Made by a program: the position numbers and the translations under genes. The notes under the pieces are model-generated. The model had not been told where the DNA came from. It searched no databases and worked only from the letters and a program-made list of their open reading frames with translations. This document shows positions 10,560 to 20,005 of a DNA stretch of 64,000 bases, piece by piece (position 1 is the stretch's first letter; each line of letters starts with the position of its first letter). This DNA is from Gammaproteobacteria bacterium (GTDB lineage: Bacteria > Pseudomonadota > Gammaproteobacteria > Arenicellales > Poriferihabitantaceae). Location: NCBI GenBank assembly GCA_030432755.1, contig JAUILZ010000015.1:1-64000 (forward strand). Reading direction: 5' to 3'.

Positions 10560-11372
10560 TCAGGAAACCACGCTAAGGCGGGATTGTCCTGCAATATCGC
10601 CAGATTGCTCCTTCAGCAGTTGCGCGGCCACGGACACCGCCACTTCCATGGGCGACTTCCCGCCACCGAGATCGAGACCCACGGGACAGACCAGGCGCGA
10701 GATTTCCGCTTCGCTGAAGCCCTTCCGCGCCAACCGGCCGCGGAAACTCGCCGCCTTGGAATCGGATCCAATCAGGCCGCAGAACGGCAGGTCCGGGCGC
10801 GACAGGATGGCTTCCACGAGTTCGAAGTCGGTGTCGTGGCTGTGCGTCATCACCACGCACCAGGCACCCGTGGGTAACGCATCCACCGCGGAATGGGGGT
10901 TCTCCGACACCACGGTGCGCACGCTCACTGGCTCCCCCAGTTCCGCGTGCGCGCGCTCGAGCAATTCGATGCGGCTGTCATGCCAGGCTATGCGGCAGGG
11001 CAACTCCACGAGAATGCGCACCAGCGCCGCGCCGACATGGCCGGCGCCGAACAGCGCGACATGGAAACCGGTGGCCGGAAAACATTCGTAGAGCAACTCC
11101 ACCTTGCCACCGCAGCACTGCGACATGTCCTTGCCCAGCGTATAGGCATGTTGTTCGTTGCCCGCCGCTCCCGCCTCCAGGAGCCGGCGTGCATGCCCGG
11201 TGGCGCGGTGCTCGAGATTGCCGCCGCCGATGGTATCGAAGCCGTGCTCACGGGTGACGACCATCTTCGCCTGGGCATCCCTCGGCGCCGAGCCGCGTAC
11301 GCCAAGCACGGTCACCAACACGTAGCCTTCCCCCGATGCGGTCAGTCGCGTGGCGGCTTCGAGCCACTTCAT
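10560..11372 (-). CDS. xdhC: Xanthine dehydrogenase accessory protein XdhC
   Basis: 270 residues from the ATG at 11372, which overlaps the xdhB stop (ATGA). XdhC binds molybdenum cofactor, supports its sulfuration and hands it to the large subunit. The N-terminus has VLVTVLGVRGSAPRDAQAKMVV, then GGGNLEHRA and CCGGKVELLYE, the conserved XdhC_CoxI region. The C-terminal half holds a Rossmann-like segment (VALFGAGHVGAALVRIL) and GLIGSDSKAASFRGRL. It is the last gene of xdhABC and lies convergent to guaD with a 20-base gap. Confidence 0.93.
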   Translation of the reverse strand: MKWLEAATRLTASGEGYVLVTVLGVRGSAPRDAQAKMVVTREHGFDTIGGGNLEHRATGHARRLLEAGAAGNEQHAYTLGKDMSQCCGGKVELLYECFPATGFHVALFGAGHVGAALVRILVELPCRIAWHDSRIELLERAHAELGEPVSVRTVVSENPHSAVDALPTGAWCVVMTHSHDTDFELVEAILSRPDLPFCGLIGSDSKAASFRGRLARKGFSEAEISRLVCPVGLDLGGGKSPMEVAVSVAAQLLKEQSGDIAGQSRLSVVS

Positions 11373-13661
11373 GACATCCCCCGTATGCTTTCCACCGCGC
11401 GCAGTATTTCCTCGGGCGTGGCGGGTGCGTTCAATACGGGAAGTTCCCGGTAACCGGATACCGCGGACACCGCGTCGCGTATCGCGCACCAGGCCGAGAT
11501 CGCCAGCATCAGCGGAGGCTCGCCCACCGCCTTGGAGCGGAAGATCGTCTCCTCGTCGTTGTCGGCCGCTTCCAGCAGTCGCGTGTTGAATACCGGTGGC
11601 GTGTCGGAGATCGCGGGGATCTTGTAGGTCGCCGGGCCGTCAGTGAGCAGCCGGCCAGAGGCGTCCCATTTCAGTTCCTCGCAGGTGAGCCAGCCGAGGC
11701 CCTGGATGAAGCCTCCCTCGACCTGGCCGATGTCGATGGCGGGATTGATGGAACGGCCGACGTCGTGGAGGATGTCGACGCGCAGCACGCGCGACTCGCC
11801 GGTGAGGGTATCGATCACCACCTCGGACACCGCGGCGCCGTTGGCGAAATAGAAAAACGGTCGCCCTGATGCCGATTCGCGGTCGTAGTGAATCTTCGGC
11901 GTGCGGTAGAAGCCGGTGGCGGACAGCGAGACCCTGCCGAGCCAGGCCTCCTTCGCCACCCGGGAAAAGTCGAGGATTTCGCCGCCAACCCGCACCTGGT
12001 CGTCTTGGAACACGATCTCCGCGCCATCCACGCTGTACTTCCGCGCGAGAAAATCCACCATTCGCCCGCGGATGGTACGCACGGCATTCAATGCCGCCAT
12101 GCCGTTGATGTCGGTGCCGGATGATGCCGCCGTGGGCGAGGTATTGGGCACCTTGTCGGTGCGCGTCGCGGATACCACGATGCGCTCCGGGCTCACCTGG
12201 AACTCCTCCGCCACCACCTGGCGGACCTTGGTCATCAGGCCCTGGCCCATCTCCGTGCCGCCGTGGTTGAGATGGATGCTGCCGTCGCTGTAGACATGCA
12301 CCAGCGCGCCGGCCTGGTTGAGGTGTGACACGGTGAACGAGATGCCGAATTTCACCGGCGTCAGCGCGATGCCCCGCTTCAGCACGGGACTCGACGCGTT
12401 GGCCTCGCGGATGGCGGCGCGCCGGGCGCGGTAGTCCGACTCTTCCTCGAGCAGGTCGAGTATCCGCGGCAGGGAGAAGGATTCGATCTTCTGGTGGTAA
12501 GGCGTGACGTTGCGCTCGTTGGTGTCGTAGAGATTGAGCCGGCGCACGTCGAGCGGATCCTTCCCAGCGCGAAAGGCGATCTCGTCCATCACCGCCTCCA
12601 TCGCAATCATGCCCTGGGGGCCGCCGAATCCGCGGAACGCGGTGGCGGATACCGTGTGCGTCTTGCAGCGCAGCCCGTCGATAAGCACGTCCGGAATAAA
12701 GTAGGCGTTGTCGCAGTGGAACATCGCCCGGTCAACGATGGCGTCGGACAGATCGGGTGAACTACCGCATTGACCGGCAAGATGGTAACGGATGGCCTCG
12801 AGCCGGCCGTCATCATCGTGGGCAACGTCGTATTGATTGAGAAAGTTGTGACGCTTGCCGGTCATGACCATGTCGTCGCGCCGGGACAGGCGGCAGGATA
12901 CCGGGTGCCCGCTGCGACGGGCGAATAACGCGGCGATGCAGGACCAGGGCGAGCCATGGGTCTCCTTGCCGCCGAAGCCGCCACCCATGCGCCGTGTGAC
13001 GACGTCGATCCTGTGCATCGGCACGTCCAGCACCGCCGCCGCCAGCTTCTGCGCCTCGGTGGGATTCTGCGTCGAGGTGTAGATGGTCATGCTACCGTCC
13101 TCGCCGGGAATGGCGAGGGAAGCCTGGCCCTCGAGGTAGAAGTGTTCCTGGCCGCCCACGCTGAGTTCGCCCTCGAAACGTCGCGTGGCTTTCTCCAGCG
13201 CCGCGTGGGCGTCACCACGTTGCATGCGATGGGGCGGTCGCACGTAGTAACGGGCATCCATGGCCTGGCGCAGGTCAAGCACCGGCTCCAGCGTTTCATA
13301 TTCAATGTCCGCCAGCAATACCGCGCGCCGGGCAAGCTCGTGGCTGGTCGCCAGCACCGCGAACAGTGGCTGGCCGCGATACTCGATCTCGTCCGCGACC
13401 AGCAGCGGATCGCCGGGAAACACCGGGCCGATATCGAGGACGCCCGGGATGTCATCCGCGGTGATCACGTCCACCACGCCAGCGGCGGCGCGAACCCGCG
13501 TGAGGTCCATGCGCGTCACCCGCCCGCGGGTCACCGCGCTGCCGCCGATACACGCATGGAACTGGCCTTCCAGGGGTACGCGGTCGTCGACGTACGCCGC
13601 CGCTCCGGTAACGTGGCCGCGGGCGCTGTCGTGCGCCAGCGGCAAACCGACCTTGCTGGTT

Positions 13662-13672
<11 letters not shown>
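11369..13672 (-). CDS. xdhB: Xanthine dehydrogenase, molybdopterin-binding large subunit
   Basis: 767 residues, as usual for a separate bacterial XdhB. It holds the Mo cofactor and oxidises hypoxanthine or xanthine to urate. Visible segments: GHVTGAAAYVDD at the N-terminus, YIYTSTQNP-like cofactor strand (MTIYTSTQNPTEAQK), RMGGGFGGKETHGSPWSC for molybdopterin binding, AFRGFGGPQG containing the substrate Arg, GGTEMGQGLMTKV, and KAVGEPPLMLAISAW with the catalytic Glu of GEPP. It overlaps xdhA by 11 bases and xdhC by 4, so the three form one coupled operon transcribed leftward. Confidence 0.96.
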
Positions 13673-15119
<1,447 letters not shown>

Positions 15120-15135
15120 CGGCGTCCGTCAAATC

Positions 15136-15181
15136 CTGACTGTTTGGTCAAAATTCTATCGCCCCCGGGACACACGGACAA
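15136..15181 (-). promoter_or_regulatory. xdhA promoter with RutR-like operator
   Basis: On the minus strand, TTGTCC (15181-15176), a 17-base spacer and TAGAAT (15158-15153) form a good sigma-70 promoter. Directly after it lies TTGACCAAACAGTCAG (15151-15136). This matches the RutR consensus exactly in its first half-site and at 13 of 16 fixed-or-free positions overall, with the second half degenerate. A repressor there would cover the start site near 15146. The same layout recurs at 19973-19988. Confidence 0.68.
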
Positions 15182-15292
15182 GCACGATGCGGTGCAGCGC
15201 GGCATCCCCGTCGGGTTTGTGGCGAGTCGGGAAGCGACGCAATCCCGGTTATAGTGCGCGGTCAGGCAATCGATCACGGGGGAACGCGGCGC

Positions 15293-16465
15293 ATGAGCGG
15301 GACTGGAACTGGCGTGGGGATCGGCAACTGGCGCGACCATCCCCACAGCCGCTGGTCGTTCCAGCACGTGCGCTGGATTATGCCCACGGCACAGATCAAG
15401 GCGGACCGGCCGGCCAATACGCCACCGGCGTGCGTCGCGGACGACGGGCTCTTCTCCCTCCCCTGCAAGACCGCGTCGGGAGCGGTGCCGCTGGCAAACC
15501 TGCTCCAGCGGGGAGACTGCGACGGCCTCCGGGTGCTGCACCACGGACGCCCCGTGGGCGAGTGGTCGGCGCCCTGGTTCAATGCATCCCTGCCCCATAT
15601 CCTGTTTTCCGTGAGCAAGTCCCTGACCGGTCTTTTGGCAGGAATCCTTGCTGGCGGGGGAGGGATCGACCCGGATCAGCCGGTCACGCGCTACGTCAAC
15701 GGGTTCGGGGACAGCGTGTATGCCAACTGCACGTTGCGGCACCTTCTCGACATGACCGTCTCGCTGGCCTTCGAGGAGAACTATACCGACCCACTGAGCG
15801 AATACGTGCGCTATCGCCACGCCACGGGCTGGAACCCGGTGGACCAGCGTCATCCCGGCCCGGCTCTGGAAGGCTTTCTGCGCACGCTGAAGGGCACCGG
15901 AGAAGGCCACGGGGAAAGCTTTCTCTATCGCTCCCCGAACAGCGACATGCTCGGCCTGGTGATCGAGCACGCCGCGGCCATGCCATTGGCGGAGGCCTTC
16001 TCACACCTTCTCTGGCAACCCATGGGGGCCTCGGATAATGGCGACCTGACCGTGGACCGGGAGGGATCGGGTCGGGCAGCGGGCGGTATCTGCGTCACCC
16101 TGCGGGACCTCGCCCGGCTGGGCCAACTGGTGCTGGAACATGGCGCCAGTGGCAGCCGCCAGGTAATCCCGGAGTCCTGGATCGTGGATACCTGGTCCGG
16201 CGGTAGCCGCGATGCCTGGTTACGAGGCAATTATCGTCACAAGCTGCCGGACGGTCGCTATCGCAACCAGTGGTACCAGGCCGGCAACGCGGACAATTGC
16301 CTGCATGCCCGCGGCATCCACGGACAGCTCCTGTACATCAACCCGGCGCGCCAGGTGGTCATCGCGCGCCTGTCGTCGCAACCGGAACCGTTAAACGATG
16401 CCCTGACCGCGGATATGATCGGAGCATTCGACCGGGTCGCCGCGTCGCTGGGCGACGCCGTCTGA
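15293..16465 (+). CDS. Beta-lactamase-fold serine hydrolase (class C / 6-aminohexanoate hydrolase-like)
   Basis: 390 residues from the ATG at 15293. The frame extends to 15254, but the extra residues look non-coding. The serine-nucleophile motif SVSK lies at residues 106-109 (ILFSVSKSLTGLLAGIL), followed by a YRSPNSDMLG segment in the place of the Tyr-x-Asn motif and GRAAGGICVTLRDLARLG. A third element, HARGIHGQ, takes the position of the usual KTG/HxG box. There is no signal peptide, so the enzyme is probably cytoplasmic and acts on amide or ester bonds rather than on cell-wall precursors. It is divergent from xdhA. Its role in purine use is not evident; it may simply be a neighbour. Confidence 0.85.
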   Translation: MSGTGTGVGIGNWRDHPHSRWSFQHVRWIMPTAQIKADRPANTPPACVADDGLFSLPCKTASGAVPLANLLQRGDCDGLRVLHHGRPVGEWSAPWFNASLPHILFSVSKSLTGLLAGILAGGGGIDPDQPVTRYVNGFGDSVYANCTLRHLLDMTVSLAFEENYTDPLSEYVRYRHATGWNPVDQRHPGPALEGFLRTLKGTGEGHGESFLYRSPNSDMLGLVIEHAAAMPLAEAFSHLLWQPMGASDNGDLTVDREGSGRAAGGICVTLRDLARLGQLVLEHGASGSRQVIPESWIVDTWSGGSRDAWLRGNYRHKLPDGRYRNQWYQAGNADNCLHARGIHGQLLYINPARQVVIARLSSQPEPLNDALTADMIGAFDRVAASLGDAV

Positions 16466-16496
16466 GTCGGGGTACGCGGGTCCCCGCAGCCGGAGC

Positions 16497-16973
16497 TCAG
16501 CGCTGGACGTGGCAGGCGAGACACTGTCCCGCGAGGCGGCCGGCGGGATAGTAGACCGGCGGATCGGCGGCCGCATACCGCCGCGCCAGGCGCACCTGGT
16601 CGCGAAAACCGTCGATGTTGTTGTCGATCAGGGGATGGTTGCTGCCAGCGGATCCGCCCCCCAGGCGATCGGCAACGCGCCCGATCTCCTCGAGCGATGC
16701 CAGCACCCGGTCCTGGCGGTCGGGTACGTCCAGCGCGGCCTCTCCCTGGAGAAGGCGGTCCAGGCGATCGATCTCCACCGCCATGCGCTGCATGTCACTC
16801 GTGATCTCCGATCGCTCCAGGTAGACGAAATCGCTCGGATATGTGGCCAGTCGTATCGACGCACAGGCGGACAGGCCGACGGCTAACAACAGCAAGATCA
16901 CGATTCGGACGTGGTTCGGGATCGTCGTGGAGCAGACAGGTTGGCAATGCACAGGGCCCAATCCAGGTAACAA
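16497..16973 (-). CDS. Putative c-type cytochrome lipoprotein with C-terminal CxxCH
   Basis: 158 residues. The N-terminus carries a lipoprotein signal (VILLLLAVGLSAC), with lipid attachment expected at Cys37, so it should be membrane-anchored in the periplasm. The body is predicted mostly helical, with charged amphipathic segments (MQRMAVEIDRLDRLL, DRQDRVLASLEEIGRVADRL). The only haem-c motif, CLACH, is seven residues from the end. A C-terminal CxxCH after a helical bundle resembles cytochrome c', but similarity is too weak to name it. The start is uncertain because the region before the hydrophobic core is unusually long. It is convergent with the upstream hydrolase gene. Confidence 0.6.
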   Translation of the reverse strand: MLPGLGPVHCQPVCSTTIPNHVRIVILLLLAVGLSACASIRLATYPSDFVYLERSEITSDMQRMAVEIDRLDRLLQGEAALDVPDRQDRVLASLEEIGRVADRLGGGSAGSNHPLIDNNIDGFRDQVRLARRYAAADPPVYYPAGRLAGQCLACHVQR

Positions 16974-17052
16974 GGTTCAGCCGACAATATACCTGAATGC
17001 CGACAGTGAAACCCGCTTCGGCTGCGTGTCCCGGTGGGAGTCCCGCCGCGAT

Positions 17053-17081
17053 TTGACCTCACTCAAGGGAGCCGTTACCCT
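17053..17081 (+). promoter_or_regulatory. Probable sigma-70 promoter for the UspA gene
   Basis: TTGACC at 17053-17058 and TACCCT at 17076-17081 are separated by 17 bases, about 40 bases before the ATG at 17123. The -35 box is near consensus and the -10 box is weak. Confidence 0.42.
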
Positions 17082-17122
17082 CGGTCGTGAGGGTTTCCAA
17101 GATAATTCAACAGGATATTTCC

Positions 17123-17536
17123 ATGTACAAAACCATCATGGTCCCCGTCGATCTCGCCCATGCTGATCGGCTCGACAAGGCGGTCGGTACCGCCGCCGGG
17201 CTCGGAAAGCTCCATGGCGCCAATGTCCACCTCGTCGGTGTGACCTCCTCCGCACCGGGAGCCGTGGCGCACACTCCCGCGGAATATGCAGACAAGCTGA
17301 AGGCCTATGTCGCGGAGCAGTCCGGCAAGTATGACTACCCGCTGCAGGATCACGTGGTCCACTGCAACGATCCCGCCGTGGAACTCGACGACGCGCTCAA
17401 AAAGGCGGGCGAGGAAATGGGCGTGGACCTGGTGGTCATGGCTTCCCATGTACCGGGTTTCATGGATCACCTGTTCCATTCCAATGCGGGTCACCTCGCC
17501 ACGCATACCGACATCTCGGTCTTTATCGTGCGCTGA
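17123..17536 (+). CDS. Universal stress protein, UspA family
   Basis: 137 residues from the ATG at 17123. The protein opens with the typical strand MYKTIMVPVDLAH and ends with HTDISVFIVR, the usual UspA C-terminal strand. The middle VDLVVMASHVPGFMDHLFHSNAGHLA corresponds to the ATP-site loop, but it lacks the canonical G-2x-G-9x-G(S/T) pattern, so ATP binding is doubtful. It stands alone between the lipoprotein and the SDR gene, with its own promoter-like sequence. A cytoplasmic stress or regulatory role is typical of the family. Confidence 0.88.
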   Translation: MYKTIMVPVDLAHADRLDKAVGTAAGLGKLHGANVHLVGVTSSAPGAVAHTPAEYADKLKAYVAEQSGKYDYPLQDHVVHCNDPAVELDDALKKAGEEMGVDLVVMASHVPGFMDHLFHSNAGHLATHTDISVFIVR

Positions 17537-17611
17537 GCTCCCGCAGGGCGAACCTGTACCGGGCATGGTATCTTCGGGCGCTCCATTCACGCCCAGCCAC
17601 CAACACCGACC

Positions 17612-18418
17612 ATGCCCCGCTTCAACCGACTCCTGATCACCGGCGCGGCCGGCAGCCTCGGCGGCGTCCTGCGCAAGGGCCTCGCGCCCCTCGCGAAGAC
17701 CATTCGCCTCACCGATCGCGCCGACTTGGGAGATGCCGCTCCCCATGAGGAAATCATGCCCGCCGAACTGGGCGATTTCGACGCCATCATGAAAGTCGTC
17801 GAAGACTGCGATGCGGTGGTGCACTTTGGAGCCGCGCCAGTGGAGAAGCCCTGGGCGGAAATCCTCGAGTCTTCCATCAAGGGCGGTTACAACGTCTACG
17901 AGGCGGCGCGTCGCCACGGCATCGGGCGGGTGGTCTATGCCAGTTCCATTCACGCAGTGGGATACGTGCGCTGCGAGGAAGGCGCGGACACCGACACCCC
18001 CCATCGCCCGGATACGCTCTACGGGGTATCCAAGTGCTTCGTCGAGGACCTCGCGAAGATGTACTTCCACAAGTTCGGCATCGAGTCCGCCCTGCTTCGG
18101 ATCAATTCCTGCTTCCCGGAGCCAACCACCCGGCGCCACCTCTCGACCTGGCTGAGCTTCGACGACCTGATGCAACTGGTGGAACGATGCCTGCTGGCGG
18201 AACGCCTCGGCTACACTGTGGTATACGGAATCTCCAACAACCGCGAGCGCTATTTCGACAATGACAGGGTGCGTCATCTCGGCTACATGCCGCGGGACAA
18301 CGCGGAGGAATATCGGGAGAAGGTGGAAGCGAACACTGCTCCCGGCGACCCCCACGCCGACGAGGTCAAGTTCGTCGGCGGGGTGTTCTGTGAATACGGC
18401 CACCCGGACGACGACTAG
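17612..18418 (+). CDS. NAD-dependent SDR, uronate dehydrogenase-like
   Basis: 268 residues, the usual length of uronate dehydrogenase, which oxidises hexuronic acids to aldarolactones. The Rossmann motif is LLITGAAGSLGGVLRKGL. The catalytic Tyr-Lys pair is YGVSK (about residues 135-139), preceded by the Ser of YASSIHAVGY. The conserved YEAARRHGIGRVVYASS block and RINSCFPEPTTRRHLSTWLS resemble characterised uronate dehydrogenases. No uronate transport or degradation genes are nearby, so the physiological substrate is uncertain. It runs convergently toward the 8-oxoguanine-deaminase-like gene. Confidence 0.82.
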   Translation: MPRFNRLLITGAAGSLGGVLRKGLAPLAKTIRLTDRADLGDAAPHEEIMPAELGDFDAIMKVVEDCDAVVHFGAAPVEKPWAEILESSIKGGYNVYEAARRHGIGRVVYASSIHAVGYVRCEEGADTDTPHRPDTLYGVSKCFVEDLAKMYFHKFGIESALLRINSCFPEPTTRRHLSTWLSFDDLMQLVERCLLAERLGYTVVYGISNNRERYFDNDRVRHLGYMPRDNAEEYREKVEANTAPGDPHADEVKFVGGVFCEYGHPDDD

Positions 18419-18461
18419 AAGCGTCCTCAAAATGGCCTGCGCTTTGAGACCGGTTCTGGAT

Positions 18462-18478
18462 TTCCGCTGGTAGCGGAA
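18462..18478. terminator. Weak hairpin between convergent genes
   Basis: TTCCGC and GCGGAA flank the loop TGGTA. The hairpin lies between two convergent genes (ends at 18418 and 18485) but has no clear T run, so termination is only suggested. Confidence 0.35.
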
Positions 18479-18484
18479 GCCGGA

Positions 18485-19831
18485 TCAGGTCGCCTGGAGT
18501 TTCGCCGCCAGCGCGTGGTGCCGAGCCATCAGGTCAGCGACGTCAATATCCAGCATCCGGCCGTCACGCACGCGCCAGTTGCCACCGACCATCACCGCGT
18601 CGGCGCGATGGGCGCCGCAGAGCACCAGGCCCGCCAGCGGATCGCCCGCGCCGGAGAAACGCGGCTCGTCGAGCCGGAACAGGGCCAGGTCGGCCTGCAT
18701 GCCGGGGGCGATGGCGCCGATGTCGCCGCGTCCGAGGCAACGCGCGGAACCGCGGGTGGCCCAGCGCAACGCATCGAGGTGACTGACGGCCCCGGCGCCG
18801 TACTGGTGGCGCTGGACGAGGAATGCCTGGCGCACCTCCTGCATCAGGTTGGAGGCGTCGTTGGACGCCGAGCCGTCCACGCCGAGGCCCACGGGACAAC
18901 CGGCACGTTCCAGTTCGAGCACCCGGCAATGGCCGGAGGCAAGCAGCATGTTGGATGCCGGGCAATGGCTGATGCCGGTGCGCGCGCCGCCCAGCATGCC
19001 CATCTCCAGTTCGTTGAAGTGGATACCGTGGGCGAGCCAGACGTCGGCGGCGAGCCAGCCGACGGATTCCAGGTAGCGGAGCGGGCGCATCCCGAATTTC
19101 TCCTCGCAATACGCATTCTCGTCCGCGGTTTCGGCAAGGTGAGTGTGCAGGCGCACGCGATGGGATCGCGCGAGTTCCGCAGTGCGCTCCATCAGTTCGC
19201 GCGACACGCTGAACGGCGAACACGGCGCAAGCGCGATCTGCAGCATCGCCCCCGGTGAGGGGTCGTGCAGGGCATCGATCAGCCGCTCGCAGTCCGCCAG
19301 GATGTCGTCCTCGTCCTCCACCACGCTGGCCGGCGGCAGGCCACCCAGGTCCTCGCCCACGCTCATCGAACCGCGCGTCAGGACCGCGCGCTGCCCGGTG
19401 CGGCCGATGGCGCGCGCCTGGACGTCGATGGCTCCCGCCGCGGCGCCGGGAAACAGGTAGTGATGATCGGTGCTGGTGGTGCAGCCCGACAGCAGTAGCT
19501 CAACGGAGGCGAGTTCCGTGGCCACCTCCACCATCTCCAGGTCGAGACCCGCCCAGACCGGGTACAGTGCCTGGAGCCAGGGGAACAGGTCCTTGCCGAG
19601 AGCGCAGGGACAGGCGCGCGTCAGCGTCTGGTAGAAATGATGATGGGTATTGACCAGGCCGGGAATCAGCACCGCGCCCGAGGCATCGATGGTGTCGTCC
19701 ACCACGGTAGCTGGCGCCTCGCCAGGTGCCAGCAACTCGGCGATCAGCGCACCCTCGACCACTACGCCTGCTGACGCGGGCTGATCGGCGAGCACCGCGA
19801 GGGGATTGCGGATCCAGGTGCGACGGGGCAT
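18485..19831 (-). CDS. 8-Oxoguanine deaminase-like amidohydrolase
   Basis: 448 residues from the ATG at 19831. The frame continues upstream to 19930, but the extra part overlaps promoter sequence. The fold is the ATZ/TRZ group of amidohydrolases: LIPGLVNTHHHFYQTLTRA (metal-binding HxH), LHTHLAETADE, WLAHGIHFNE, then ISHCPASNMLLASG and LGVDGSASNDASNLM with the final Asp ligand. The HHHFYQTLTRA and CPCALGKDLFPWLQALYPVW segments are typical of 8-oxoguanine deaminase, which converts 8-oxoguanine to urate. That product enters the same pathway as XdhAB. Related enzymes act on isocytosine or triazines, so the assignment is by motif resemblance. It is divergent from the transporter operon. Confidence 0.82.
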   Translation of the reverse strand: MPRRTWIRNPLAVLADQPASAGVVVEGALIAELLAPGEAPATVVDDTIDASGAVLIPGLVNTHHHFYQTLTRACPCALGKDLFPWLQALYPVWAGLDLEMVEVATELASVELLLSGCTTSTDHHYLFPGAAAGAIDVQARAIGRTGQRAVLTRGSMSVGEDLGGLPPASVVEDEDDILADCERLIDALHDPSPGAMLQIALAPCSPFSVSRELMERTAELARSHRVRLHTHLAETADENAYCEEKFGMRPLRYLESVGWLAADVWLAHGIHFNELEMGMLGGARTGISHCPASNMLLASGHCRVLELERAGCPVGLGVDGSASNDASNLMQEVRQAFLVQRHQYGAGAVSHLDALRWATRGSARCLGRGDIGAIAPGMQADLALFRLDEPRFSGAGDPLAGLVLCGAHRADAVMVGGNWRVRDGRMLDIDVADLMARHHALAAKLQAT

Positions 19832-19934
19832 GGCTCGGGTCTGGTGGCGTATCCAGGGAGGGCGAGTGTAACCGAGCCTGTCCGGGCGGGCGAAGGCGGC
19901 ACGACTGGACCCCTGGGGGAAACAGGCCATGTCG

Positions 19935-19988
19935 TTGAACGCCCCGGGGAATTCCCCTACACTTTTATTGCCCTGACTATCTGGTCAG
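19935..19988 (+). promoter_or_regulatory. Promoter and RutR-like operator of the transporter/urate operon
   Basis: TTGAAC (19935-19940), a 17-base spacer and TACACT (19958-19963) predict a start near 19970. CTGACTATCTGGTCAG at 19973-19988 is an imperfect palindrome that agrees with the RutR consensus TTGACCA-NN-TGGTCAA at all but three of its fixed bases. It lies directly downstream of the start site, where a repressor would block elongation or promoter escape. The operon it heads includes the RutR-like gene, which implies autoregulation. Confidence 0.68.
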
Positions 19989-20005
19989 CTTTCACAACAA
20001 CGACA

